Below, piece by piece: positions 17,903-26,665 of a DNA stretch of 64,000 bases. The notes under the pieces are model-generated. The model had not been told where the DNA came from. It was given only the letters and a program-made list of their open reading frames with translations, and made no database searches. Each line of letters begins with the position of its first letter. Positions within the stretch are counted from its first letter, which is position 1. Source of the DNA: JBBQZO01 sp038207625 (GTDB lineage: Bacteria; Pseudomonadota; Gammaproteobacteria; Burkholderiales; Burkholderiaceae_D); the NCBI GenBank assembly GCA_038207625.1, contig JBBQZO010000014.1, positions 61,355 through 125,354 of the forward strand, written 5' to 3'. The translations under genes and the position numbers were made by a program.

Positions 17903-18990
17903 TGGCTCTGCCGGAAATTATCACGACCATCAGCACCACCGGACCGACCCTGGTCGCGACGTGGTGGTGGCCGTCCGTGTGGGCGTTCATCTGGACCCTG
18001 ACGAAAATCTTGTGCGTGACGCTGCCGTTGATGGGTTGCGTGGCTTACCTGACGCTGTGGGAGCGCAAGCTGCTCGGCTGGATCCAGATCCGTATCGGCC
18101 CGAACCGGGTCGGTCCTGCCGGTCTGCTGCAGCCGATCGCCGACGCGATGAAGCTGCTGTTCAAAGAGATCATCATCCCGTCCAAGTCGAGCAAGGCGCT
18201 GTTCGTGATCGGTCCGATCATGACCATCATGCCGGCGCTGGCTGCCTGGGCGGTGGTGCCGTTCGGTCCTGAAGTGGTGCTGGCCAACGTCAACGCCGGT
18301 CTGCTGCTGCTGATGGCGGTCACCTCGATGGAAGTGTACGGCATCATCATCGCCGGCTGGGCGTCGAACTCGAAGTACTCGTTCATGGGCGCGATGCGCG
18401 CGTCAGCTCAGATGGTGTCCTATGAAATCGCGATGGGCTTCGTGCTCGTCATCGTGCTGATGGTGTCGGGCAGTCTGAACTTCATCGATATCGTCAACGG
18501 CCAACAGGTCGGCGTGTTCCACGACAAGGGTCTGAACTTCCTGTCCTGGAACTGGCTGCCGCTGCTGCCGGTGTTCGTCGTGTATCTGGTGTCCGGCCTG
18601 GCCGAATGCAACCGTCACCCGTTCGACGTCGTCGAAGGCGAGTCGGAGATTGTCGGCGGCCACATGGTCGAGTACTCGGGCATGTCGTACGCGATGTTCT
18701 TCCTGGCCGAATATGCCAACATGATCCTGATCGGCGTGCTGGCATCCTTGATGTTCCTCGGTGGTTGGGCTTCGCCGCTGGCGATACTGGACTTCATCCC
18801 AGGCTGGATCTGGCTGGGCATCAAAGCATTCTTCATCGTGTCGCTGTTCATCTGGACGCGCGGAACGTTCCCACGTTACCGCTACGATCAGATCATGCGT
18901 CTGGGCTGGAAAGTGTTCATCCCTTTGACCCTGGCGTATCTGGTGTTTGTCGCCGCCTGGATGCAGACGTCCTGGAATATTTGGAAGTAA
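17902..18990 (+). CDS. nuoH: NADH-quinone oxidoreductase subunit H
   Basis: The 362-residue membrane subunit forms the membrane part of the quinone tunnel. About eight to nine transmembrane helices are visible. Family signatures include ERKLLGWIQIRIGPNRVGP near the N-terminus and LAECNRHPFDVVEGESEIVG in the conserved acidic loop. The start overlaps the nuoG stop (TAATG). Confidence 0.98.
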   Translation: MALPEIITTISTTGPTLVATWWWPSVWAFIWTLTKILCVTLPLMGCVAYLTLWERKLLGWIQIRIGPNRVGPAGLLQPIADAMKLLFKEIIIPSKSSKALFVIGPIMTIMPALAAWAVVPFGPEVVLANVNAGLLLLMAVTSMEVYGIIIAGWASNSKYSFMGAMRASAQMVSYEIAMGFVLVIVLMVSGSLNFIDIVNGQQVGVFHDKGLNFLSWNWLPLLPVFVVYLVSGLAECNRHPFDVVEGESEIVGGHMVEYSGMSYAMFFLAEYANMILIGVLASLMFLGGWASPLAILDFIPGWIWLGIKAFFIVSLFIWTRGTFPRYRYDQIMRLGWKVFIPLTLAYLVFVAAWMQTSWNIWK

Positions 18991-19006
18991 GAGAGCGGAA
19001 ATACGA

Positions 19007-19495
19007 ATGAACAAGGTTAAAGACTTCTTCGGCAGCTTATTGCTGATCGAACTATTCAAAGGCTTGGCGCTGACAGGTAAGTACATGTTCGCGCGCAAGA
19101 TCACCGTGCAGTTCCCGGAAGAGAAGACGCCGATGTCGCCGCGTTTCCGCGGTCTGCATGCGCTGCGCCGCTACCCCAACGGGGAAGAGCGCTGCATCGC
19201 CTGCAAACTGTGCGAAGCGGTGTGCCCGGCGATGGCGATCACGATCGAGTCCGAGCAGCGTGAGGACGGCTCGCGCCGCACCACGCGTTACGACATCGAT
19301 CTGACCAAGTGCATCTTCTGCGGTTTCTGCGAAGAGTCCTGCCCGGTCGACTCGATCGTCGAGACGCACGTGCTGGAATATCACGGCGAAAAACGCGGTG
19401 ACCTGTACTACACGAAAGAGATGTTGCTGGCCGTGGGCGATCGCTACGAAGACGAGATCGCAGCGGCCCGCGCGGCCGACGCGCCGTATCGTTGA
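19007..19495 (+). CDS. nuoI: NADH-quinone oxidoreductase subunit I
   Basis: The 162-residue ferredoxin-like subunit carries clusters N6a and N6b. Two CxxCxxCxxxCP motifs are seen: CIACKLCEAVCPAMAI and CIFCGFCEESCPVDSI. I chose the ATG at 19007, 16 bases after the nuoH stop; the frame extends back into nuoH but is not needed. A 68-base gap with a repeated TTGATCGTT (19492-19500 and 19530-19538) precedes nuoJ. Confidence 0.97.
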   Translation: MNKVKDFFGSLLLIELFKGLALTGKYMFARKITVQFPEEKTPMSPRFRGLHALRRYPNGEERCIACKLCEAVCPAMAITIESEQREDGSRRTTRYDIDLTKCIFCGFCEESCPVDSIVETHVLEYHGEKRGDLYYTKEMLLAVGDRYEDEIAAARAADAPYR

Positions 19496-19563
19496 TCGTT
19501 CAAATCAGCGCGCGTTCGCAAGGACGCGCTTGATCGTTAATCTGTTGGTCTTCTGGGTTAGTT

Positions 19564-20193
19564 ATGGAATTTAAAACTGCTTTGTTCTACGTGTTCGCGG
19601 CCATCATGATCTTGGCCTCGACCCGCGTTATCACGGCGCGCAATCCGGTGCATGCGGCGCTGTTTCTGGTGCTGGCGTTCTTCAACGCGGCCGGCATCTG
19701 GATGCTGCTCGAGGCCGAGTTCCTGGCCATCGTGCTGGTGCTGGTGTATGTGGGCGCGGTGATGGTGCTGTTCCTGTTCGTGGTGATGATGTTGGACATC
19801 AACATCGACAAGATGCGCGAGGGCTTCTGGAACTATCTGCCGCTGGCCTCGGGCATCGGCGCCTTGATCGTGCTGGAAATGGCGGCCGTATTGTGGCGCA
19901 GCTTCCTCACGTTCGAGCAGGTTGCTCCTACCGGCGCCGGGCATATCGGCGGCACCAAGGAACTGGGTAAGCTGATCTACACCCAGTACATCTACGGCTT
20001 TGAAATTGCCGGCGCGATCCTGCTGGTGGCGATCATCGCCGCCGTGGCGCTGACGCTGCGCAAACGCAAAGACACCAAACATTTCGATCCGGGCCAAGCG
20101 GTGCGGGTCAAGCGCAACGACCGTCTGCGCATCGTCAAGATGGACGCGGTATCGACCCGCAACGATGCCGCGGCAGCCAAGGAGGCACCATGA
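19564..20193 (+). CDS. nuoJ: NADH-quinone oxidoreductase subunit J
   Basis: This 209-residue membrane subunit has about five transmembrane helices, including the LVYVGAVMVLFLFVVMML helix whose pi-bulge region is central to coupling in complex I. The hydrophilic C-terminal tail of about 40 residues is lysine/arginine-rich. It overlaps nuoK by four bases (ATGA). Confidence 0.97.
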   Translation: MEFKTALFYVFAAIMILASTRVITARNPVHAALFLVLAFFNAAGIWMLLEAEFLAIVLVLVYVGAVMVLFLFVVMMLDINIDKMREGFWNYLPLASGIGALIVLEMAAVLWRSFLTFEQVAPTGAGHIGGTKELGKLIYTQYIYGFEIAGAILLVAIIAAVALTLRKRKDTKHFDPGQAVRVKRNDRLRIVKMDAVSTRNDAAAAKEAP

Positions 20194-20498
20194 CTTTATC
20201 GCTCGCGCACTACCTGGTTCTGGGCGCTATCCTGTTCGCGATTTCGATCGTGGGGATTTTCCTGAATCGTAAAAACGTCATCGTGCTCTTGATGGCCATT
20301 GAATTGATGCTGTTGGCGGTGAATATGAATTTCATCGCGTTCTCGCACTACCTGGGCGACGCGGCAGGGCAGATCTTTGTCTTCTTCATTCTGACGGTGG
20401 CTGCCGCTGAAAGCGCCATCGGTCTGGCGATTCTGGTGGTGCTGTTCCGGAATCTGGACACGATCAATGTAGAAGACCTTGATAGCCTCAAAGGCTAA
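20190..20498 (+). CDS. nuoK: NADH-quinone oxidoreductase subunit K
   Basis: The 102-residue membrane subunit has three transmembrane helices. The conserved membrane glutamates are visible in LLMAIELMLLAVNMNF and in VAAAESAIGLAILV; these belong to the proton path. It is translationally coupled to nuoJ. Confidence 0.98.
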   Translation: MTLSLAHYLVLGAILFAISIVGIFLNRKNVIVLLMAIELMLLAVNMNFIAFSHYLGDAAGQIFVFFILTVAAAESAIGLAILVVLFRNLDTINVEDLDSLKG

Positions 20499-20536
20499 GT
20501 TTTCATCACCTCGAATAATAACGATTAAGGTTCATC

Positions 20537-22585
20537 ATGGCGGGGCAACTTAACCCACAACTCTTACTTGCCGTACCTCTGGCGCCGCTGGCCGGCGCCG
20601 CGATTGCGGGCTTGTTCGGCACCCAGTTCCTGGGCAATATGGTCGGTCGCAAGACGTCGCATACGGTGACGATCCTTGGCGTGCTGGTCGCGTTCGTGCT
20701 GTCAGTGATGACACTGATGGACGTGCTTGGCGGTGCCGGATTCAACGGCGTCATCTACAACTGGATGACGGTGGGCACCCTGAAACTCGAAGTGGGGTTC
20801 CAGATCGACGCGCTGTCGGCCATGATGATGTGCGTGGTGACGTTTGTGTCGCTGATGGTGCATATCTACACGATCGGCTACATGGCCGAGGACGAAGGCT
20901 ACAACCGCTTCTTCTCGTACATCTCGCTGTTCACGTTCTCGATGCTGATGCTGGTCATGGCCAACAACTTCCTGCAGCTGTTCTTCGGCTGGGAAGCGGT
21001 GGGCTTGGTGTCGTATCTGTTGATTGGTTTCTGGTACACCCGTCCGACCGCGATCTTCGCCAACATGAAGGCTTTCCTGGTCAACCGCGTGGGCGACTTC
21101 GGCTTCATCCTGGGGATCGGCCTGCTGCTGGCCTACGCCGGTTCGATGAACTATCAGGAAGTGTTCGCCAAAAAAGAAGCGCTGGCGCTGCTGACGCTGC
21201 CGGGCACCGACTGGATGCTGCTGACGGTCGCCTGTATCTGCCTGTTCATCGGCGCGATGGGTAAATCGGCCCAGTTCCCGCTGCACGTCTGGCTGCCTGA
21301 TTCGATGGAAGGCCCGACCCCGATTTCGGCCCTGATCCACGCGGCGACCATGGTCACCGCCGGTATCTTCATGGTCGCGCGCATGTCGCCGCTGTTCGAG
21401 TTGTCCGACACCGCCTTGTCGTTCGTGCTGGTGATCGGTTCGATCACGGCGCTGTTCATGGGCTTTTTGGGCATCATCCAAAACGACATCAAGCGCGTCG
21501 TCGCTTACTCGACCTTGTCGCAGCTCGGTTACATGACCGTCGCACTGGGCTCGTCGGCTTACTCGGTGGCCGTGTTCCACCTGATGACGCACGCGTTCTT
21601 CAAAGCGCTGCTGTTCCTTGGCGCCGGTTCGGTCATCATCGGCATGCACCATGATCAAGACATTCGCAACATGGGTGGCCTGCGCAAGTACATGCCGATC
21701 ACCTGGATCACATCCTTGCTTGGTTCGCTCGCGCTGATCGGCACGCCGTTCTTCTCCGGTTTCTATTCGAAAGACAGCATCATCGAAGCGGTTGCCGCGA
21801 CCCACATCTGGGGCGCCGGCTTTGCCAACTTCGCCGTGTTGGCTGGTGTGTTCGTTACCGCGTTCTATTCGTTCCGCATGTACTTCCTGGTGTTCCACGG
21901 CGAAGAGCGGTTCGGTAAGGCCCATGCACATGACGCGCACGACGCGCATCACGCCGACGAAGAAGATGATCATGGCCACCACCATGGTCTGGCGCCTGGT
22001 CAGAAGCCGCACGAGTCGCCATTCGTGGTCTGGTTCCCGCTGGTGATGCTGGCCATCCCGTCGGTGGTGATCGGTTACCTGACGATCGGCCCGATGCTGT
22101 TTGGCGACTTCTTCAAAGGTGTCATCGCGGTCAGCGAACACCACGAAGCGATGCACGAACTGACGCAGGAATATCACGGTGCGTTCGCGATGGCGCTGCA
22201 CGCACTGACCTCGCCGCCGTTCTGGCTGGCCTTGGCTGGCGTCGCGTCGAGCTACTACTGCTACATGATCAACCAGAAGGTGCCGGCCTGGTTCTTCGCC
22301 AAGTTCCATGCGGTGCACACGCTGCTCGACAACAAGTACTACATGGACAAGTTCAACGATGTGGTGTTCGCCGGCGGCGCACGCTTGCTGGGCGGCGGTT
22401 TGTGGAATGTCGGTGACAAGAGTCTGATCGACGGCCTGGTCGTCAACGGCAGCGCCAAAGTGGTCGGTTGGTTCTCGTCGCTGATCCGTCTGGTGCAGAC
22501 CGGGTATATCTACCACTACGCCTTTGTGATGATTCTCGGCGTGCTGGGATTCCTGATCTACTTCCTGCCGTTTTGGCACGCTTAA
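20537..22585 (+). CDS. nuoL: NADH-quinone oxidoreductase subunit L
   Basis: The 682-residue antiporter-like subunit is the distal proton pump of the membrane arm, with many transmembrane helices and the long lateral helix expected at the C-terminus. Conserved features include FFGWEAVGLVSYLLIGFW, GKSAQFPLHVWLPDSMEGPTP and KRVVAYSTLSQLGYM. A histidine-rich stretch near residues 465-490 (codons near 21925-22000, HAHDAHDAHHADEEDDHGHHH) sits in a loop and is more extreme than in most homologues. The 625-codon antisense frame is a shadow. Confidence 0.97.
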   Translation: MAGQLNPQLLLAVPLAPLAGAAIAGLFGTQFLGNMVGRKTSHTVTILGVLVAFVLSVMTLMDVLGGAGFNGVIYNWMTVGTLKLEVGFQIDALSAMMMCVVTFVSLMVHIYTIGYMAEDEGYNRFFSYISLFTFSMLMLVMANNFLQLFFGWEAVGLVSYLLIGFWYTRPTAIFANMKAFLVNRVGDFGFILGIGLLLAYAGSMNYQEVFAKKEALALLTLPGTDWMLLTVACICLFIGAMGKSAQFPLHVWLPDSMEGPTPISALIHAATMVTAGIFMVARMSPLFELSDTALSFVLVIGSITALFMGFLGIIQNDIKRVVAYSTLSQLGYMTVALGSSAYSVAVFHLMTHAFFKALLFLGAGSVIIGMHHDQDIRNMGGLRKYMPITWITSLLGSLALIGTPFFSGFYSKDSIIEAVAATHIWGAGFANFAVLAGVFVTAFYSFRMYFLVFHGEERFGKAHAHDAHDAHHADEEDDHGHHHGLAPGQKPHESPFVVWFPLVMLAIPSVVIGYLTIGPMLFGDFFKGVIAVSEHHEAMHELTQEYHGAFAMALHALTSPPFWLALAGVASSYYCYMINQKVPAWFFAKFHAVHTLLDNKYYMDKFNDVVFAGGARLLGGGLWNVGDKSLIDGLVVNGSAKVVGWFSSLIRLVQTGYIYHYAFVMILGVLGFLIYFLPFWHA

Positions 22586-22614
22586 TTAGCTGACACGAGA
22601 AGATAACGATAACC

Positions 22615-24111
22615 ATGATGCATTCCACCTTTCCTCCGTATCTGAGCCTGGCGATCTGGGTTCCGATCCTGTTCGGCTTCCTGATCCTGGCCATCGGCCG
22701 GGACGACAATCCGGTGATCGCGCGCGTTGGCGCGCTGGTCGGCTCAATCGTCAGCCTGCTGTGCACGATTCCGCTGATCTGTAACTTTGACAATGCCGCG
22801 CACGGCATGCAGTTTGTCGAGAAGTCGCCGTGGATCGAGCGCTTCAACATTTTGTACTCGCTCGGTATCGACGGCCTGTCCTTGTGGTTCATTCCGCTGA
22901 CCGCCTTCATCACGGTGATCGTGGTGATCTCGGCCTGGCAGGTGATCGAAAAGCGCGTCGCGCAGTACATGGGCGCCTTCCTGATTCTGTCGGGTCTGAT
23001 GATCGGCGTGTTCTGCGCGCTGGACGGCTTGCTGTTCTACTTCTTCTTCGAAGCGACCCTGATCCCGATGTTCATCATCATCGGCGTGTGGGGCGGCCCG
23101 AACCGGGTGTACGCGGCATTCAAATTTTTCCTGTACACGTTCTTCGGTTCGCTGCTGACGCTGATCGCCATCATCTACCTGTACAACAAGTCCGGTGGCA
23201 GCTTCGACATCCAGACCTGGCACAAACTGCCGTTGACGCTGCACCAGCAGATCCTGATCTTTGTTGCGTTCCTGATGGCGTTCGCCGTCAAGGTGCCAAT
23301 GTGGCCAGTGCACACGTGGTTGCCGGATGCTCACGTGGAAGCGCCTACCGGCGGTTCCGTCGTGCTGGCGGCGATCATGCTCAAACTGGGCGCGTACGGT
23401 TTCCTGCGGTTCTCCTTGCCGATCGCGCCAGACGCGTCGCACTACCTGTCCGGCTTCATCATCACCTTGTCGCTGATCGCCGTGATCTATATCGGTCTGG
23501 TCGCGCTGGTACAGGCCGACATGAAGAAACTGGTGGCGTATTCGTCGATCGCCCACATGGGTTTCGTCACGCTGGGCTTTTTCATGTTCAACGAGATGTC
23601 GATGCAAGGCGGTATCGTGCAGATGATTTCGCACGGTTTCATCTCCGGCGCGATGTTCCTGTGTATCGGTGTGCTGTACGACCGCATGCATTCGCGTCAA
23701 ATCGCCGACTACGGCGGGGTGATCAACCGCATGCCGAAGTTTGCCGCTTACTTCGTGCTGTTCTCGATGGCCAACTGCGGCCTGCCAGCGACCTCCGGTT
23801 TCGTGGGCGAATTCATGGTGATCCTGGGCGCGGTGCAGTTCAATTTCTGGATCGGCATGCTGGCCGCCACGGCGTTGATCTTCGGTGCAGCGTACTCGCT
23901 GTGGATGGTCAAACGCGTGGTGTTTGGCGCGATCGCCAACGCGCATGTGGATGAATTGACGGACCTGAACAAGCGCGAGTTCTTCATGTTCGCGGTGCTG
24001 GCCATTGCCGTGATTGCGATGGGTCTGTACCCGGCGCCGTTCGCGGAGACGATGCAAACGTCGGTGGCCGACTTGCTCAAGCATATCGCCGTGTCCAAGC
24101 TTCCTATGTGA
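22615..24111 (+). CDS. nuoM: NADH-quinone oxidoreductase subunit M
   Basis: The 498-residue antiporter-like proton-pumping subunit shows the family signatures FFFEATLIPMFIIIG (with the essential glutamate), FAVKVPMWPVHTWLPDAHVEAPTGGS and KKLVAYSSIAHMGFV. It begins with a tandem ATG at 22615; the second, at 22618, is equally possible. A 131-base spacer follows before nuoN. Confidence 0.97.
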   Translation: MMHSTFPPYLSLAIWVPILFGFLILAIGRDDNPVIARVGALVGSIVSLLCTIPLICNFDNAAHGMQFVEKSPWIERFNILYSLGIDGLSLWFIPLTAFITVIVVISAWQVIEKRVAQYMGAFLILSGLMIGVFCALDGLLFYFFFEATLIPMFIIIGVWGGPNRVYAAFKFFLYTFFGSLLTLIAIIYLYNKSGGSFDIQTWHKLPLTLHQQILIFVAFLMAFAVKVPMWPVHTWLPDAHVEAPTGGSVVLAAIMLKLGAYGFLRFSLPIAPDASHYLSGFIITLSLIAVIYIGLVALVQADMKKLVAYSSIAHMGFVTLGFFMFNEMSMQGGIVQMISHGFISGAMFLCIGVLYDRMHSRQIADYGGVINRMPKFAAYFVLFSMANCGLPATSGFVGEFMVILGAVQFNFWIGMLAATALIFGAAYSLWMVKRVVFGAIANAHVDELTDLNKREFFMFAVLAIAVIAMGLYPAPFAETMQTSVADLLKHIAVSKLPM

Positions 24112-24118
24112 TGGCGGG

Positions 24119-24136
24119 GCCGGGTTCGTTCCCGGC
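24119..24136 (+). other. small hairpin between nuoM and nuoN
   Basis: GCCGGG (24119-24124) and CCCGGC (24131-24136) form a 6-bp stem with loop TTCGTT just after the nuoM stop. There is no T-run, so it is more likely an mRNA-stability or processing element inside the operon than a terminator. Confidence 0.35.
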
Positions 24137-24216
24137 TCACGAAGTTTGAAATGTCGGGGCAGGGGTCAAAAGCGCGAAGCGGCGCTGGAACCCGGTCCAC
24201 GAATGAGGAAATTAGC

Positions 24217-24243
24217 ATGAACCAATACCGGAACATCCAATAA
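24217..24243 (+). CDS. possible 8-codon leader minicistron coupled to nuoN
   Basis: An ATG at 24217 opens an eight-codon frame (MNQYRNIQ) ending in TAA at 24241-24243, whose last base is the first base of the nuoN ATG. A strong ribosome binding site, GAGGAA, is placed at 24205-24210, six bases before this ATG. By contrast nuoN has only GGAA nine bases upstream, inside the minicistron. The arrangement suggests termination-reinitiation feeding nuoN. Expression is inferred only from the sequence. Confidence 0.4.
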   Translation: MNQYRNIQ

Positions 24244-25745
24244 TGAATAACCCCAACCTGATCCCGGCCTTCGCCGAAATCTTCCTGATGGTCGCCGCGT
24301 CAGCGATACTGCTGATCGACATGTTCTTGTCGGACGCGAAGCGCTCGCTGACCTACTACCTGTCGCTCGCGGCGCTGCTCGTGTGCGGCGTGCTCACCTA
24401 CGGCGACTTCAGCGCAGGGGCCACGGTGTACACCTTCTCGGGCATGTTCGTGTCTGACCCGATGGCGCATGTGCTTAAACTGTTTACCTACCTGGCCGTG
24501 GGCCTGACGATGATCTATTCGCGCCAGTACGCAGGGCAGCGCGGCATGATGTCCGGTAACCTGGGCGGCGAATTCTACGTGCTGGCGCTGTTTGCGCTGC
24601 TCGGCCAGATGGTGATGATCTCGGGCACCAACATGCTGATCATCTACCTGGGTCTGGAACTGATGTCGCTGTCGCTGTACGCGCTGGTTGCGCTGCGCCG
24701 CGACAACGCGGTGGCCACCGAAGCGGCGATGAAGTATTTCATCCTCGGCGCGCTGGCCTCCGGTTTCCTGTTGTACGGGATCTCGATGCTGTACGGCGCC
24801 ACCGGCACGCTGGACCTGGCCGGCATGGCCAAAATGATTCAAGGCGGCACCGTCAAGCCGACCATCCTGGTGTTTGGTCTGGTGTTCGTGGTTGCCGGCC
24901 TGGCCTTCAAACTGGGCGTTGTGCCTTTCCATATGTGGGTGCCGGACGTGTACCAAGGTTCGCCGACGGCCGTCACGCTGTTGCTGGGCGGGGCGCCGAA
25001 ACTGGCCGCATTCGCCATCTGCGTGCGTATCCTGGTTGAAGGTTTGCTGCAATTTGCCATCGACTGGCAGCAAATGCTGATCGTGCTGGCGGTGATGTCG
25101 CTGGCCATCGGTAACCTGACGGCGATCGCGCAAACCAATCTGAAACGCATGCTGGCCTATTCGACCATCGCGCAAATGGGCTTCGTGCTGCTGGGCCTGG
25201 CGTCGGGCGTGGTACTGTCGGTCGCTTCCGGTTCGCACGATTCGAGCGGTGCACCGGCCGCCTACAGCGCCGCGATGTTCTACGCGATCACCTATGTGCT
25301 GACCACGCTGGGCAGCTTCGGCCTGGTCATGCTGCTGGCTCGTTCCGGTTTCGAAGCGGAGCAACTGTCCGACTTCAAAGGCCTGTCCAAGCGCAGCCCG
25401 TGGTTCGCGATGATCATGTCGATTCTGATGTTCTCCTTGGCTGGCGTGCCGCCGATGATGGGCTTCACCGCCAAGTTTTCGGTGCTGCAATCGGTGCTCG
25501 CGACCGGCCAGGTGTGGCTGGCCGTGGTGGCGGTGATGTTCTCGCTGATCGGCGCGTTCTACTACCTGCGCGTGGTCAAGATGATGTGGTTCGACGAGCC
25601 GACCGACACGGCGCCGTTGAGCGTGCCGACCGACATGCGCGTGGCGCTGTCGCTCAACGGTCTGGCGATCGTGGTGATGGGCATGCTGCCCGGCCCCTTG
25701 CTGACCGCTTGCCTGACAGCAATCACCAAGACGCTGAGCACCTGA
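24243..25745 (+). CDS. nuoN: NADH-quinone oxidoreductase subunit N
   Basis: The 500-residue third antiporter-like subunit completes the complex I gene set. Signatures include YLGLELMSLSLYALVAL (with the conserved glutamate), FKLGVVPFHMWVPDVYQGSPT and LKRMLAYSTIAQMGFVLLG. Translation may depend on the upstream minicistron. It is followed at 4 bases by DUF2818. Confidence 0.97.
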   Translation: MNNPNLIPAFAEIFLMVAASAILLIDMFLSDAKRSLTYYLSLAALLVCGVLTYGDFSAGATVYTFSGMFVSDPMAHVLKLFTYLAVGLTMIYSRQYAGQRGMMSGNLGGEFYVLALFALLGQMVMISGTNMLIIYLGLELMSLSLYALVALRRDNAVATEAAMKYFILGALASGFLLYGISMLYGATGTLDLAGMAKMIQGGTVKPTILVFGLVFVVAGLAFKLGVVPFHMWVPDVYQGSPTAVTLLLGGAPKLAAFAICVRILVEGLLQFAIDWQQMLIVLAVMSLAIGNLTAIAQTNLKRMLAYSTIAQMGFVLLGLASGVVLSVASGSHDSSGAPAAYSAAMFYAITYVLTTLGSFGLVMLLARSGFEAEQLSDFKGLSKRSPWFAMIMSILMFSLAGVPPMMGFTAKFSVLQSVLATGQVWLAVVAVMFSLIGAFYYLRVVKMMWFDEPTDTAPLSVPTDMRVALSLNGLAIVVMGMLPGPLLTACLTAITKTLST

Positions 25746-25749
25746 GTCG

Positions 25750-26073
25750 ATGGATGTATCCGGCGCAAGCTGGTTGGTGATCATCGCAGCACTGATGGGC
25801 GCCAACCTGCCGTTTTTGAACGAATCGCTGTTCGGCGTCGTCCCGCTCGGGGCGGCAGCCGGCAGGGCGGCACGGCGCAAGCCATTTGTGCTGCGCCTGC
25901 TCGAATTGATCGTGTTGTACTTCCTCGTCGGCGCGTTCGCGCTGGTGCTCGAAACGCGTCTCGGCGATGCCTACGCGCAAGGTTGGGAGTTCTACGCAAT
26001 TACTTTTTGTTTGTTTATCGTGCTATCCTTCCCGGGATTCGTCGTGCGATACTTGCGCAAACGCAAGAATTGA
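25750..26073 (+). CDS. DUF2818-family membrane protein
   Basis: This 107-residue protein has three hydrophobic helices (near residues 5-28, 39-65 and 74-97) and a basic C-terminal end. It matches the DUF2818 family, typically found right after nuoN in betaproteobacteria, so an accessory or assembly role for complex I is plausible but unproven. It starts four bases after the nuoN stop. Confidence 0.85.
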   Translation: MDVSGASWLVIIAALMGANLPFLNESLFGVVPLGAAAGRAARRKPFVLRLLELIVLYFLVGAFALVLETRLGDAYAQGWEFYAITFCLFIVLSFPGFVVRYLRKRKN

Positions 26074-26107
26074 CTCAGGCCAACCCGCGTCACTCATCTA
26101 GAATTGC

Positions 26108-26665
26108 ATGGATCAGCACCTCACAGAAGTCAAGTTAGACGGCAAGATTGTGTACGACGGCCATTTTCTGAAGGTCGCCAGTGACCGCATCGCACTGCCG
26201 GACGGCAAGCAAACCCAACGCGAATACATCAAACACCCAGGTGCAGTGGTAATCCTGCCAATATTGCCAGATGGTAGTATTTTGCTGGAACGGCAATTCC
26301 GTTACCCGCTGAACCGCGTCTTCATCGAGTTTCCCGCCGGCAAAATCGATCCGGGCGAAGATCCGCTCGCTTGCGCCAAGCGCGAGTTGCAGGAGGAGAC
26401 TGGTTACACGGCCAGCAACTGGCAGTTTGTCTGCACCATCCACAATGCCATCGCCTATTCGGACGAACACCTGGACCTGTACCTGGCGCGCGACCTGGTG
26501 GCCGGACCTGCCAAACTGGACGACGGCGAATTTCTCGATACCTTCAGCGCCACCTTGGACGAGATGCTCGCACTGGTGCGCGGCGGCCAGATCACCGACG
26601 TGAAGACGGTGATCGGCACGTTCTGGCTCGAAAAAATTCTGGCCGGTGCATGGAGCGCGCCATGA
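26108..26665 (+). CDS. NUDIX hydrolase, ADP-ribose pyrophosphatase type
   Basis: The 185-residue protein contains a complete Nudix box (GKIDPGEDPLACAKRELQEETGY, about residues 78-100) with the REL-EE metal-binding core. The preceding RQFRYPLN and the YTASNW region fit the ADP-ribose/ADP-sugar pyrophosphatase subgroup, which hydrolyses ADP-ribose to AMP and ribose 5-phosphate. The position after DUF2818 is conserved in related genomes. Its TGA overlaps the next ATG by four bases (ATGA). Confidence 0.9.
   Translation: MDQHLTEVKLDGKIVYDGHFLKVASDRIALPDGKQTQREYIKHPGAVVILPILPDGSILLERQFRYPLNRVFIEFPAGKIDPGEDPLACAKRELQEETGYTASNWQFVCTIHNAIAYSDEHLDLYLARDLVAGPAKLDDGEFLDTFSATLDEMLALVRGGQITDVKTVIGTFWLEKILAGAWSAP

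Noticed and set aside
24112..24242. A terminator splitting nuoN from the nuo operon
   Set aside because: The hairpin at 24119-24136 has only 6 bp and no T-run, and nuoN is expected to be co-transcribed.
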